49,809 nucleotides of DNA, from assembly GCF_000260795.1 (NCBI RefSeq), contig NZ_AJGU01000018.1, positions 1 through 49,809 on the forward strand, written 5' to 3'. Made by a program: the position numbers and the translations under genes. The first letter of the stretch is position 1, and each line of letters opens with the position of its first letter. This document shows, one piece after another, positions 24,376-32,130 of the stretch. This stretch comes from Treponema sp. JC4. Lineage in GTDB: Bacteria > Spirochaetota > Spirochaetia > Treponematales > Treponemataceae. The notes beneath the pieces were generated by a model. It had not been told where the DNA came from, made no database searches, and saw only the letters and a list, made by a program, of their open reading frames with translations.

Positions 24376-25866
24376 TTAAAGAGGAATATTTCCGTGTTTT
24401 TTCAACGGTTTATCCATATTTGCTTTATCCAGCAAGAAGTCAAAACTCTTAACAATATACTTGCGGGTATCTTCCGGATTAATAACTTCAGAAATATATC
24501 CGCGTTTAGCAGCAATTTTTGGAGTCATAATCTCGTTCTTGTATTCTTCAGACTTCTGAGCAACTTCCTGAGCCTTGTTTGGATCAGCAAGTTCCTTAGC
24601 ATACAGAATACCAATAGCACCTTCAGCACCCATAACGGCAATTTCAGATGCAGGCCAAGCGTAAACAAAGTCAGCACCAAGATGCTTAGAACACATAGCA
24701 ATGTAAGCTCCACCGTAAGCCTTGCGGGTAATAACAGTTACCTTAGGCACAGTAGATTCAGAGTAAGCGTAAATTACCTTAGCACCGTGGCGGATAATAC
24801 CCTTCTGCTCTTCCTGAGGACCAGGAATAAAGCCTGGAACATCAACAAAAGTAAGAAGAGGAATATTGTAAGCATCGCAGTAGCGAACGTGGCGAGCAAT
24901 CTTATCAGAAGCATCACAGTCAAGAACACCACCCATTCCAGAAGGATTGTTAGCAACAATACCAACCGAGCGGCCGTCAACCTTAGCAAAACCAGTTACA
25001 CAGTTCTTGGCGAACTCAGCAGAAGTTTCAAAGAATGAATCATCATCAGTTACGCAGTCAATAACCTGGCGGATATCATAGCCCTGACGTGGATTTTCCG
25101 GCAAAATCTCGTTAATGCGTTTTGCCTTTTTCTTTTCATCAAACTTAATTTTAGCAGCCTGAACAATCTCATCACCATAGTAGTGAGGAATGTAGTCCAG
25201 AAGCTTGCGAACCTGCTCGTAACAGTTCTGTTCAGTATCACAGCGGAACTGAGCAACGCCAGATTTCTGAGAGTGAATAGAAGCGCCACCCAAATCCTCA
25301 GCAGTAATGTCAAGGAACATTACAGATTTTACAACCTTAGGACCAGTAATAAAAAGCTGAGAAATCTTATCAACAGCAAAAATAAAGTCAGTAATTCCAG
25401 GGCTGTAAACCGCACCACCGGCACAAGGACCAGCGATAATAGAAATCTGAGGAACCGAACCAGAAGCGCGAACATTCTGATAGAACAAATCACCGTAACC
25501 GCAGAGTGCGTCAACACCTTCCTGAATACGTGCTCCACCCGAATCGTTAATTCCGATTACAGGGCAGCGGCTCTGAATAGCCTTGTCGATAAGTTCAGCA
25601 ATTTTTTCGCCGTGCATAAGACCAAGCGAACCACCCTGAACAGTAAAATCCTGAGCATATACGGCAACCTTGCGGCCATTAATCTTTCCAAAACCAGTAA
25701 TTACGCCATCATAAGGAATGTCCTTCTTTTCCATTCCAAAGCTAGTACAGTTGTGGCGCACGCCGGAATAAATCTCAACAAAAGTATCTTTATCACAAAG
25801 CGCATTAATGCGTTCAATAGCATGAAGTTTACCCTTCTGATGCTGTTTTTCAATATTGTATTCCAT
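24376..25866 (-). CDS. acyl-CoA carboxylase/decarboxylase carboxyltransferase subunit (PccB/MmdA-like)
   Basis: A 496-residue two-domain carboxyltransferase of the crotonase fold that exchanges CO2 between biotin and an acyl-CoA. The N-half acyl-CoA site is seen as GINDSGGARIQEGVDAL and GPCAGGAVYSPGITDF. The C-half biotin site is NPSGMGGVLDCDASDKIARHV, DVPGFIPGPQEEQKGIIRHGAK and TRKAYGGAYIAM. The shape fits propionyl-CoA carboxylase beta or the alpha subunit of the sodium-pumping methylmalonyl-CoA decarboxylase. The biotin carrier and partner subunits are not next to it. GAGGT precedes the ATG, and a strong promoter lies at 25885-25914. Confidence 0.93.
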   Translation of the reverse strand: MEYNIEKQHQKGKLHAIERINALCDKDTFVEIYSGVRHNCTSFGMEKKDIPYDGVITGFGKINGRKVAVYAQDFTVQGGSLGLMHGEKIAELIDKAIQSRCPVIGINDSGGARIQEGVDALCGYGDLFYQNVRASGSVPQISIIAGPCAGGAVYSPGITDFIFAVDKISQLFITGPKVVKSVMFLDITAEDLGGASIHSQKSGVAQFRCDTEQNCYEQVRKLLDYIPHYYGDEIVQAAKIKFDEKKKAKRINEILPENPRQGYDIRQVIDCVTDDDSFFETSAEFAKNCVTGFAKVDGRSVGIVANNPSGMGGVLDCDASDKIARHVRYCDAYNIPLLTFVDVPGFIPGPQEEQKGIIRHGAKVIYAYSESTVPKVTVITRKAYGGAYIAMCSKHLGADFVYAWPASEIAVMGAEGAIGILYAKELADPNKAQEVAQKSEEYKNEIMTPKIAAKRGYISEVINPEDTRKYIVKSFDFLLDKANMDKPLKKHGNIPL

Positions 25867-25884
25867 TTATTACCTCGTGCTCTT

Positions 25885-25914
25885 ATAATATTACACATCC
25901 CGAATAAGTGTCAA
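25885..25914 (-). promoter_or_regulatory. promoter of the carboxyltransferase gene
   Basis: On the - strand TTGACA (25914-25909), an 18-bp spacer and TATTAT (25890-25885). The start site would leave a short leader with a GAGGT ribosome binding site. Confidence 0.65.
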
Positions 25915-25966
25915 TATGACAAAAAATAAAGAAATGTCAAAGAAAAGCCTGTCTTAGAAAATAAAA

Positions 25967-26072
25967 AGGGTGGGGGGAAGTCTCCCCCTCGCTCCCAAGT
26001 CCTCACTCGCAAAGCTCGCTCCGGTCTTGTCCGCTACCCCCCTCTGCGGGGCTCAAACTCCGCCCCTGTTTA
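25967..26072 (-). repeat. dispersed repeat R2, copy C
   Basis: On the - strand it reads GGGGCGGAGTTTGAGCCCCG, then GGGGTAGCGGACAAGACCGG, then ACTTGGGAGCGAGGGG, and ends in a C/G hairpin. It is the longest copy (about 105 bp) and lies downstream of the GGDEF gene in the same orientation. Confidence 0.85.
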
Positions 26073-26077
26073 ATATC

Positions 26078-26166
26078 GAAGAGCCGTTAAAAAAATTGCA
26101 TTGCAATTTTTAGGCTCATCAAGAAACTCAACTCGAAACAATTAATTGTTTCGCAACGCCCGGCTG
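26078..26166 (+). repeat. structured repeat R3, copy 2
   Basis: GAGCC (26081-26085) pairs with GGCTC (26113-26117) around a perfect 10-bp stem (26091-26100 with 26102-26111). A second perfect 10-bp palindromic stem follows (26134-26153, CGAAACAATT and complement). The single-stranded words CCGTTAAAA, TAGG-TCATC, CTCAA and CCCGG are shared with copy 1, while the stems are unrelated in sequence. Confidence 0.7.
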
Positions 26167-26179
26167 TTATTGAAGATAA

Positions 26180-27619
26180 TTAAACTTCCCTTACGGCTTT
26201 CATCTGTTTTTTGCAGGCGTACATTTTCTGGTCGGCACGTTTGAAGACGCTGTCAACGCTCTTGTCAATCATCGGGTCGTAGAGGGCATAGCCAAGGGCG
26301 GCTGAAACTTTTTCCCAAGGTTCAAGCGTATCGTCAGCGGCATATTCTGCTAAAGCCTGATTAAACTCATTTGTAAGAGTAATGATATTCTGATAATCGT
26401 GGTCTTTTAGAATTACAACAAATTCATCGCCGCCGATTCTGAAAACAGGGGAGCGGTCAAAAACGTTGCAGACAAGATTACAGAGTTTTTGAATGGTAAT
26501 ATTTCCGTGCTCATGTCCGTAGGTGTCGTTTATTTTTTTCAGGAAATTCAAATCAATCATTGCAATTCCGAATGGCTCTGAACGCGAAGTTTCCATCATA
26601 AACTGCAGTTTCATCATTTCCTTATCGTAGGCAGTTTTGTTTCTGACTCCTGTCAGGGAATCTTTGTTTGCAAGCTCTGTCATCTGGCTTGCCTGCTTTT
26701 TCAAAAGTTCAGAATCAAGCTCTGCAGAAACTAAGTCTACAACATAATCCTGCATATCTTTTGTCATCTGTTCGATTGCCGTACAAAGATAGTAAACTTC
26801 ATTTTTCTTTTTAATTTCAGGGGCATCAAACTGCAGCTGATTTATATTTCGCTGGCCGTGACTTTTCTGAGTAAAGGAAACGGCACTCTTTGCAAGTAAT
26901 TTAATTGGTCTGGTAATATTTTTTCGTGACCATAAAAGAAAGGCAGCCATAAAGATAAGACCCAGAACAATAATTATAGCGGCTGTAACAAGAGCCTGAG
27001 TATTAAGCAGGGTTTTAAGCATTGTGATATCAATATCTACGCAAAGAAGGGCATATGGTCTGTTTTTTGCATCGCAAAGGGTAATTGCTCCTGTGTAATC
27101 TGTGCCCCATTCAGTTTTTTCTTCAAAAAACACAGGTTCCCTTTTTTCCATAATGGAAAAGTATACCTTTACAGTTTCCTGATCAAATTCATCATCACTA
27201 ATCCAGCCTAAATAAAGATTTCCTTCTGTGTCGATATAGCGGTCGTAATAATTTTCTGCAGAAACAACGCTCATTACATTAGCGGTAGGATTTGTATTTA
27301 ATGGCTTGATGATGTAAAGATAGTGGATGGAAAAATCTTCCTTAATTCCGTCCATGAATTTTTCAAGGGTATCATATTTAGGACTTCGTTCCCCGGTTTC
27401 AATGCATTTTTTTAAATCTTCTGCATCAATTGCTGTATCAACGTAATGCAATATATCTTTGATATAGGATTTGTAACCTTCATAAAGAGAGTATTGATAA
27501 TTTAAGTGGCTGCCAACGCCAAGTACAACACAGAGAGTAATAATAAAAATAATACAGCCAATGGCGATGCTTCTTCCCAGTGGCTTGATTGTTCTCGTGA
27601 CCTTCTTTTCAGTACCCAT
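26180..27619 (-). CDS. membrane-anchored diguanylate cyclase (GGDEF)
   Basis: This makes cyclic di-GMP in response to an external signal. Order: TM1 (about 18-42); an extracytoplasmic sensor region of about 150 residues with Cache-like features (LYEGYKSYIKDILHYVDTAID, TGAITLCDAKNRPYALLCVDID); TM2 (about 210-232); a HAMP-like linker; a short coiled segment; and GGDEF (about 315-478). The active-site motif FRIGGDEFVVI is intact near residue 394. The RxxD inhibitory site is absent, since the matching positions are Phe and Ser. ATG 27619 is used. A TATAAT box with upstream TG ends 8 nt before it, so the leader is at most 1-2 nt. Confidence 0.93.
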   Translation of the reverse strand: MGTEKKVTRTIKPLGRSIAIGCIIFIITLCVVLGVGSHLNYQYSLYEGYKSYIKDILHYVDTAIDAEDLKKCIETGERSPKYDTLEKFMDGIKEDFSIHYLYIIKPLNTNPTANVMSVVSAENYYDRYIDTEGNLYLGWISDDEFDQETVKVYFSIMEKREPVFFEEKTEWGTDYTGAITLCDAKNRPYALLCVDIDITMLKTLLNTQALVTAAIIIVLGLIFMAAFLLWSRKNITRPIKLLAKSAVSFTQKSHGQRNINQLQFDAPEIKKKNEVYYLCTAIEQMTKDMQDYVVDLVSAELDSELLKKQASQMTELANKDSLTGVRNKTAYDKEMMKLQFMMETSRSEPFGIAMIDLNFLKKINDTYGHEHGNITIQKLCNLVCNVFDRSPVFRIGGDEFVVILKDHDYQNIITLTNEFNQALAEYAADDTLEPWEKVSAALGYALYDPMIDKSVDSVFKRADQKMYACKKQMKAVREV

Positions 27620-27627
27620 CACCCTTT

Positions 27628-27636
27628 ATTATAACA
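27628..27636 (-). promoter_or_regulatory. extended -10 promoter of the GGDEF gene
   Basis: TGTTATAAT on the - strand, 8 nt before the ATG. No convincing -35 is present. Confidence 0.5.
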
Positions 27637-27671
27637 CTGATTTATAAAAGGTGTGAATTTTTTTCTTCAGA

Positions 27672-29345
27672 CTAAAAAATTGAACGAAGGCGTTTTTCCT
27701 CATTTTCCATAACAGTATGGGAAGGAACCCACTGATAGCGGAAGCGAAGGCGGTCAACAGCCTTTACGACATCATCCTCTTCTGCTGCAAGTGCTTCGTA
27801 ATATTCAGCCTTAAACTCAGCGGTATCAAAAGGAAGCAGCTGACTTCCTACATCAATTCCAGTAAGTACCCAGCGGTTTTTAAGCCAGGTAAGAATTACT
27901 TCTCCTGCGGCATATTCAACATCAATTGCACCAGTTTCTGTATTTGTTTGTACTATATAATAGGAAAGATTCAGCATAATTGTTGAATTATTTGTAATGC
28001 CTTCCTGATTTTTGTAAGGAAGAGGGCGGGCTTTTTTAGTTGTCGGGACTGCATCCAGAATAGATTTATAACCTTCGATTTCCAGGTTGGTTATTCCCCA
28101 GACGCTGGTGTTGGAATCTGAGATTTTGTCTTTAGCATAAAAAAACCATTTTTCCGGCTTCTGGTTCTGGCTTGTAAAAGTGTAGGCCTGACTTGCGGCG
28201 TCCGCAACGTGCATGTTGGTAATTGCCGTCAGATAACTTTTGAAAGGGCTGCCCTTTGATGCGGCCATCATCAGCTGAACGTCTTTTTCGTTGATAGACT
28301 GGAAAAAGCATTCTGTTACCTGCACCGGACTAAGCCCGATTGTTGTCGGCTGCTCAAAGTTTGATTTTATAATGCTTGCGGCAACAAGCCAGATGATTAA
28401 AAGCCCTGCTGCTACTGCAATTATTTTTGTAGAATTGCGGCGGATTCTTCTTTTTCTTTCGATTTTTGATTTTTGTGATTTTTTATATTCCTGGGCGCGG
28501 CTTAAAAATTCTTCTTCCGAAAGTTTTGTTCCATTACGGTTTTCACTTGCATTACTGTCTAAGGCTGTGGAAATCTCATCTATTAAATTACTATTAATAG
28601 TGCCCATATTCTCTTTTCGGATTGTTAAAGCTTTATTGATGGCTGCCGCCGCTTTGGGCTCAATTCCGTTTACAGCGTATTCTACCGGCAGAAAGTTCTG
28701 GTCAACTATATCTGCAGTTCTTTCTTCCTTATTAACGGCAGGGAAAGGGAACTGGCCGGTAAGAGCCTTGTAGACAAGAACTGCCTGCATATAGGTCTGG
28801 GCTGCAAGACTTTTGCTTTCTAAAAGAGGATTCTGATAAAAGCCCAGATAGAGGGCTGAAGTTTCCTGACTGAAGGCAGAAACTGAGTTTAAAAAGATTT
28901 CTTCGGGTAAAAATATCAGGCAGGCTTTAGTCTCGCTGATACTTAAAAGGATTCCGCCCCCGTTTTGCGGCAAGTGGACTCCCTTTTTTGCAGCGTATGA
29001 AAAGGCAGCGCAAAGCAGTTTTGCGGCTTTTACGTTACTGACAGCCTTATCCTGGGAGAGGGCAGCCAGCGGAGCTGCGGAAGGCTCATTATCTTCCATA
29101 AAATCAAAAATTCCTTCATAAAAGACAATGCTTTTTCCGCTTGCGTCCTTTTCGCTTATTATGCTGTCGAAATTCCAGTCTGAAAAAGTAAAGTCTGAGG
29201 CTGGCTTTCCATCCTCTGCTAAATGGCACTGGGCAATAATTCCTTTGGTGGAAATAAGGCTTGCGTATCTGGTTTTAGCAAAGCTTTCTTCTGTCATCCC
29301 TGAGCAAAGTTTAATTTTTTTTCCTGTAATTTCAATCAGCTGCAT
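27672..29345 (-). CDS. single-pass membrane protein with degenerate kinase-like N-half
   Basis: A 557-residue protein of no certain family. The cytoplasmic part (1-300) ends with a stretch that reads like the C-lobe of a Hanks-type kinase (MQAVLVYKALTGQFPFPA, then PKAAAAINKALTIRKENM). No Gly-rich loop, HRD or DFG motif is visible, so if related it would be a pseudokinase. A basic stretch (KIERKRRIRRNSTK) leads into one membrane helix (about 306-328), and an extracytoplasmic domain of about 230 residues follows, with an NTF2-like opening (VTECFFQSINEKDVQLMMAAS). It starts 11 bp after hflC stops, so it is likely the third gene of hflK-hflC. Confidence 0.65.
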   Translation of the reverse strand: MQLIEITGKKIKLCSGMTEESFAKTRYASLISTKGIIAQCHLAEDGKPASDFTFSDWNFDSIISEKDASGKSIVFYEGIFDFMEDNEPSAAPLAALSQDKAVSNVKAAKLLCAAFSYAAKKGVHLPQNGGGILLSISETKACLIFLPEEIFLNSVSAFSQETSALYLGFYQNPLLESKSLAAQTYMQAVLVYKALTGQFPFPAVNKEERTADIVDQNFLPVEYAVNGIEPKAAAAINKALTIRKENMGTINSNLIDEISTALDSNASENRNGTKLSEEEFLSRAQEYKKSQKSKIERKRRIRRNSTKIIAVAAGLLIIWLVAASIIKSNFEQPTTIGLSPVQVTECFFQSINEKDVQLMMAASKGSPFKSYLTAITNMHVADAASQAYTFTSQNQKPEKWFFYAKDKISDSNTSVWGITNLEIEGYKSILDAVPTTKKARPLPYKNQEGITNNSTIMLNLSYYIVQTNTETGAIDVEYAAGEVILTWLKNRWVLTGIDVGSQLLPFDTAEFKAEYYEALAAEEDDVVKAVDRLRFRYQWVPSHTVMENEEKRLRSIF

Positions 29346-29356
29346 AATCTGTCCTG

Positions 29357-30346
29357 TTAGCGGCGTCCCTCAGCGTTGTACAAATACTTAAAGTAATCCA
29401 TGTTTGTGCTGTAGGTTGCCTTGTAATCTTTGAGGTTATTTTTATAAGATTCCATGCTCTTCCAGAAGTTGTAGAATTCCGGATCCTTGTTGTAAGCAGA
29501 GGCGTAAATTGAAGCGGCCTGAGCGTCGGCATTACCCTTGATTTCCTCAGATTTTTTGTAAGCTTCAGAAGAAATTGAACGTTTGTCACTTTCAAGTTTA
29601 CCAAGCCATTCAGCTTTTTTACCTTCACCGCGGGAACGGTAAGCCTGAGCAACCTGGTTTCTGTCCTTAATCATTCGGTTGAAAACTGAGTCTGTAAGCT
29701 CGTCAGAATATTTAATCTGGCGTGGAAGAATATCAATCAGTTCAATTCCGTATTCTGGAACAAGTTTGTTTGCTTCGGCAAGCATTTCCTTACACAAAAC
29801 GCTGCGGCCTTTTGCAATCAGTTCGTTTTCTACGTTTGTGTTTACCAGAGCTTCAATTTCTTTTGACTCTTCATCATCGCCCTGAACTTCCTTCTGTTTT
29901 TCTTCATTAATTCCGTTTGATGAGCGTACGATTTCCGAAAGTCTGTTCTGGGTGATTACAGTGCGGGTAGAAGAGTCGATGATGTCTGAAAGGCGGTTGT
30001 AGGCGTTGTCTATGTTTGTAAAGCTCTGATAGAACTTTGCAGGATCTGAAATACGCCAGCGTGATGTAGTATCTACTATAATAAACTGATTTTCCTTTGT
30101 AGGAATGCGCTGCTCGTCGCCGTCAAGAGAAAGTACCAGTTTTGAATAGGTTGTTACCTGGTCAAGAAGGGGAACCTTAAAGTAAAGGCCGGCCTCTGTG
30201 TGAGTATCTACAATTGAACCAAAGCGGGTTACTACAACCTGATTTCCTTCATTTACAATGTAAAGAGGTCCCATAAAAAGAAGAATTACTGCCAGAATGA
30301 GAATTGTAAAAAATCCTGTGAAAAATTTTGTAGTTGATTTTGCCAT
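29357..30346 (-). CDS. hflC: HflC-like SPFH/band-7 membrane protease modulator
   Basis: HflC pairs with HflK in a large periplasm-facing cage around the FtsH protease and limits its action on membrane substrates. The chosen ATG (30346, MAKSTTKFF) has GGAGG 7 nt upstream. One N-terminal helix (about 8-30) is followed by the SPFH domain (NEGNQVVVTRFGSIVDTHTEAGLYFKVP) and a long coiled-coil region rich in Glu, Lys and Arg. HflC hallmarks are the IVRSSNGINEEKQ-type insert and GIELIDILPRQIKYSDELTDSV. The length of 329 is normal. It lies 22 bp after hflK. Confidence 0.93.
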   Translation of the reverse strand: MAKSTTKFFTGFFTILILAVILLFMGPLYIVNEGNQVVVTRFGSIVDTHTEAGLYFKVPLLDQVTTYSKLVLSLDGDEQRIPTKENQFIIVDTTSRWRISDPAKFYQSFTNIDNAYNRLSDIIDSSTRTVITQNRLSEIVRSSNGINEEKQKEVQGDDEESKEIEALVNTNVENELIAKGRSVLCKEMLAEANKLVPEYGIELIDILPRQIKYSDELTDSVFNRMIKDRNQVAQAYRSRGEGKKAEWLGKLESDKRSISSEAYKKSEEIKGNADAQAASIYASAYNKDPEFYNFWKSMESYKNNLKDYKATYSTNMDYFKYLYNAEGRR

Positions 30347-30368
30347 AATTATACCTCCTGCCGTCGCC

Positions 30369-31337
30369 TTAGTTTTTCTTATCCTGGAATGTCTTAACCG
30401 GCACAAGATTCTGAAGTTTTCCGTCAATAAGTTCAGGCTTTATGTCTGCGCCAAAAATCTCGTCCATTGTTTCAAGGTAGATTCGCTCGCGGGTTACCTT
30501 TGGTGATTTTCTGTATTCGTCGTAAACGGCGTTGAAGCGGGCAACATCACCCTTTGCCATGTTTACGCGTTCTGCGGCATAACCTTCTGCAACCTGAATC
30601 ATACGGTCTGCTTCACCCTGAGCCTTAGGAATTTCTGCGTTGTAAGATTCCTTACCTTCGTTTACAAGACGGTTCATATCCTGAATGGCCTTGTTTACGT
30701 CTTCAAAGGCGTCCTGAACTCCGCTAGGAGGCACGATATTCTGAAGCTTTACTGCAATTACGCTGATTCCAAGTCCCAGTGATTCAAAATTTTCGTTCAT
30801 CATGTTCTGGGCAAGATTTTCGATGTTGGAACGTTCGCTACCCATTACAGAAAGGATGGCGCGGTCACCAACCAGAGTGTTGATTGCGCTGCGGGAAATA
30901 TCGCGGATTGTCTGGCGTTTTTCGCTTACACCGAAGAGCCACTGCTTAGGATCAACAATTCGGTACTGAATAATCCATTCTACGTCAACGATGTTAAGGT
31001 CTCCTGTGAGCATTGTGCTTTCTGTTGAAATATTGTTTTTGTATTCGTTATTGCGGCCGGCTTTTACGGTTTTGAAGCCAAACTGTTCTGTCTGAACAAC
31101 CTTTACCGGCACGTTGTAGTTTCTTTCAATTCCAAATGGAAGTTTTGTGTGAAGACCAGAGCCTGTGGTGTAGGCATAGCGGCCAAGACGGGTTACAACT
31201 GCCTGCTCGGTTTCATCTACCACATAAAAACTTGTAAGCCCTGCAAGAGCAAGAATTCCCAGGAATATCAGGGTTCCCAGAAAACTCTTTCCAAAAGATT
31301 TGTGCTTTTTTACCTTGATGATTTTTTCTTCAGCCAT
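30369..31337 (-). CDS. hflK: HflK-like SPFH/band-7 membrane protease modulator
   Basis: This is the partner of HflC in the FtsH-HflKC complex. The ATG at 31337 (MAEEKIIKVKKHKS) has GGAGG 6 nt before it. A single N-terminal helix (about 20-42, FLGTLIFLGILALAGLTSFYVV) is followed by SPFH (DETEQAVVTRLGRYAYTTGSGLHTKLPFG), the VEWIIQYRIVDPKQWLF strand pair, and a helical end with GISVIAVKLQNIVPPSGVQDAFEDVNKA, typical of HflK. The Gly/Pro-rich N-terminal extension of E. coli HflK is missing, so the protein is shorter (322 residues). Confidence 0.93.
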   Translation of the reverse strand: MAEEKIIKVKKHKSFGKSFLGTLIFLGILALAGLTSFYVVDETEQAVVTRLGRYAYTTGSGLHTKLPFGIERNYNVPVKVVQTEQFGFKTVKAGRNNEYKNNISTESTMLTGDLNIVDVEWIIQYRIVDPKQWLFGVSEKRQTIRDISRSAINTLVGDRAILSVMGSERSNIENLAQNMMNENFESLGLGISVIAVKLQNIVPPSGVQDAFEDVNKAIQDMNRLVNEGKESYNAEIPKAQGEADRMIQVAEGYAAERVNMAKGDVARFNAVYDEYRKSPKVTRERIYLETMDEIFGADIKPELIDGKLQNLVPVKTFQDKKN

Positions 31338-31424
31338 CAAAATCCTCCACAATTTAAAATAAAATGCTTTTTAATAAAAATATAAAATATATAGAAAATA
31401 AACAATTAAAAAATGATTAAAATG

Positions 31425-31433
31425 TGTTATATT
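31425..31433 (+). promoter_or_regulatory. extended -10 before the DUF4230 gene, leaderless geometry
   Basis: TGTTATATT ends 7 nt before the ATG at 31441. There is no Shine-Dalgarno, and the -35 region is weak. Confidence 0.5.
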
Positions 31434-31440
31434 TATCACT

Positions 31441-32130
31441 ATGGAAAAGAAAAAGACAGAAGAAAAATCACTTTTGAAAAAGGCTGAAAAATTACGTAAT
31501 AATGCGCCTGTAAAAAATACTGCGACAAATCCTCATCCAATTCTTGCAAAGGTTGCCCTGAGAATTGCTACAATAATAACCCTTACTCTGGTTGCCGCCT
31601 TTGTTTTAATGATAATTCTGCCAAATCTAAAGAAGACTTTTTTTACTCCTAAAAAGGAACTTCACGAGGCAATGGTAACTCAGCAGCTTTTGAGTGTTCA
31701 GGAGCTGATTACCCAGAAGTATCGTTACAGCGATATTATCACACTCAAAAAATCCATTATGTTTTCAAAAAGCTACAGTATCGTAAAGTTTACTGGAATA
31801 ATCCGGGCTGGAATAAGCGATGTTTCTAAAATAAAATTTAAGATAATTGATTCCTACAACGGAACTAAATCTATAAGGCTTAAGCTTCCTAGATCTGAAA
31901 TTCTTGGAAACGATATTGTTGAACAGGCTGTTTTTGATGAAAAGCGCAGTCTTTTTGTTCCAATTACAACTCAGGAAATTTTTGATGAAATTGACCTTGT
32001 AAGAAATAATATTGCAGAAGAAATTGTAGGTGAGGGCTTTTTAAATGATGCCGACTCTTCTGCCAAAAAAACAATTACACAGATGATGTACGCCCTGGGC
32101 TTTGAAGCTGTGGAGGTTAGCCTTGAGTAA
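31441..32130 (+). CDS. DUF4230-type membrane-anchored protein
   Basis: A 229-residue protein with a basic cytoplasmic start, one helix (about 38-60, ALRIATIITLTLVAAFVLMIIL), and an extracytoplasmic domain of about 165 residues. The pattern LLSVQELITQKYRYSDIITLKKS followed by YSIVKFTGIIRAGISDVSKIKF matches the DUF4230 family as I know it. Function is unknown. It overlaps the first ABC exporter gene by 8 bp, so the two are translated from one message. The start lacks an RBS and sits 7 nt after a -10 box. Confidence 0.75.
   Translation: MEKKKTEEKSLLKKAEKLRNNAPVKNTATNPHPILAKVALRIATIITLTLVAAFVLMIILPNLKKTFFTPKKELHEAMVTQQLLSVQELITQKYRYSDIITLKKSIMFSKSYSIVKFTGIIRAGISDVSKIKFKIIDSYNGTKSIRLKLPRSEILGNDIVEQAVFDEKRSLFVPITTQEIFDEIDLVRNNIAEEIVGEGFLNDADSSAKKTITQMMYALGFEAVEVSLE

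Noticed and set aside
25183-25929. 248-codon ORF antisense to the carboxyltransferase, and a 214-codon one at 24394-25038
   Set aside because: Shadow frames rich in Asn, Ser and Arg; no start signals; the opposite gene is complete.
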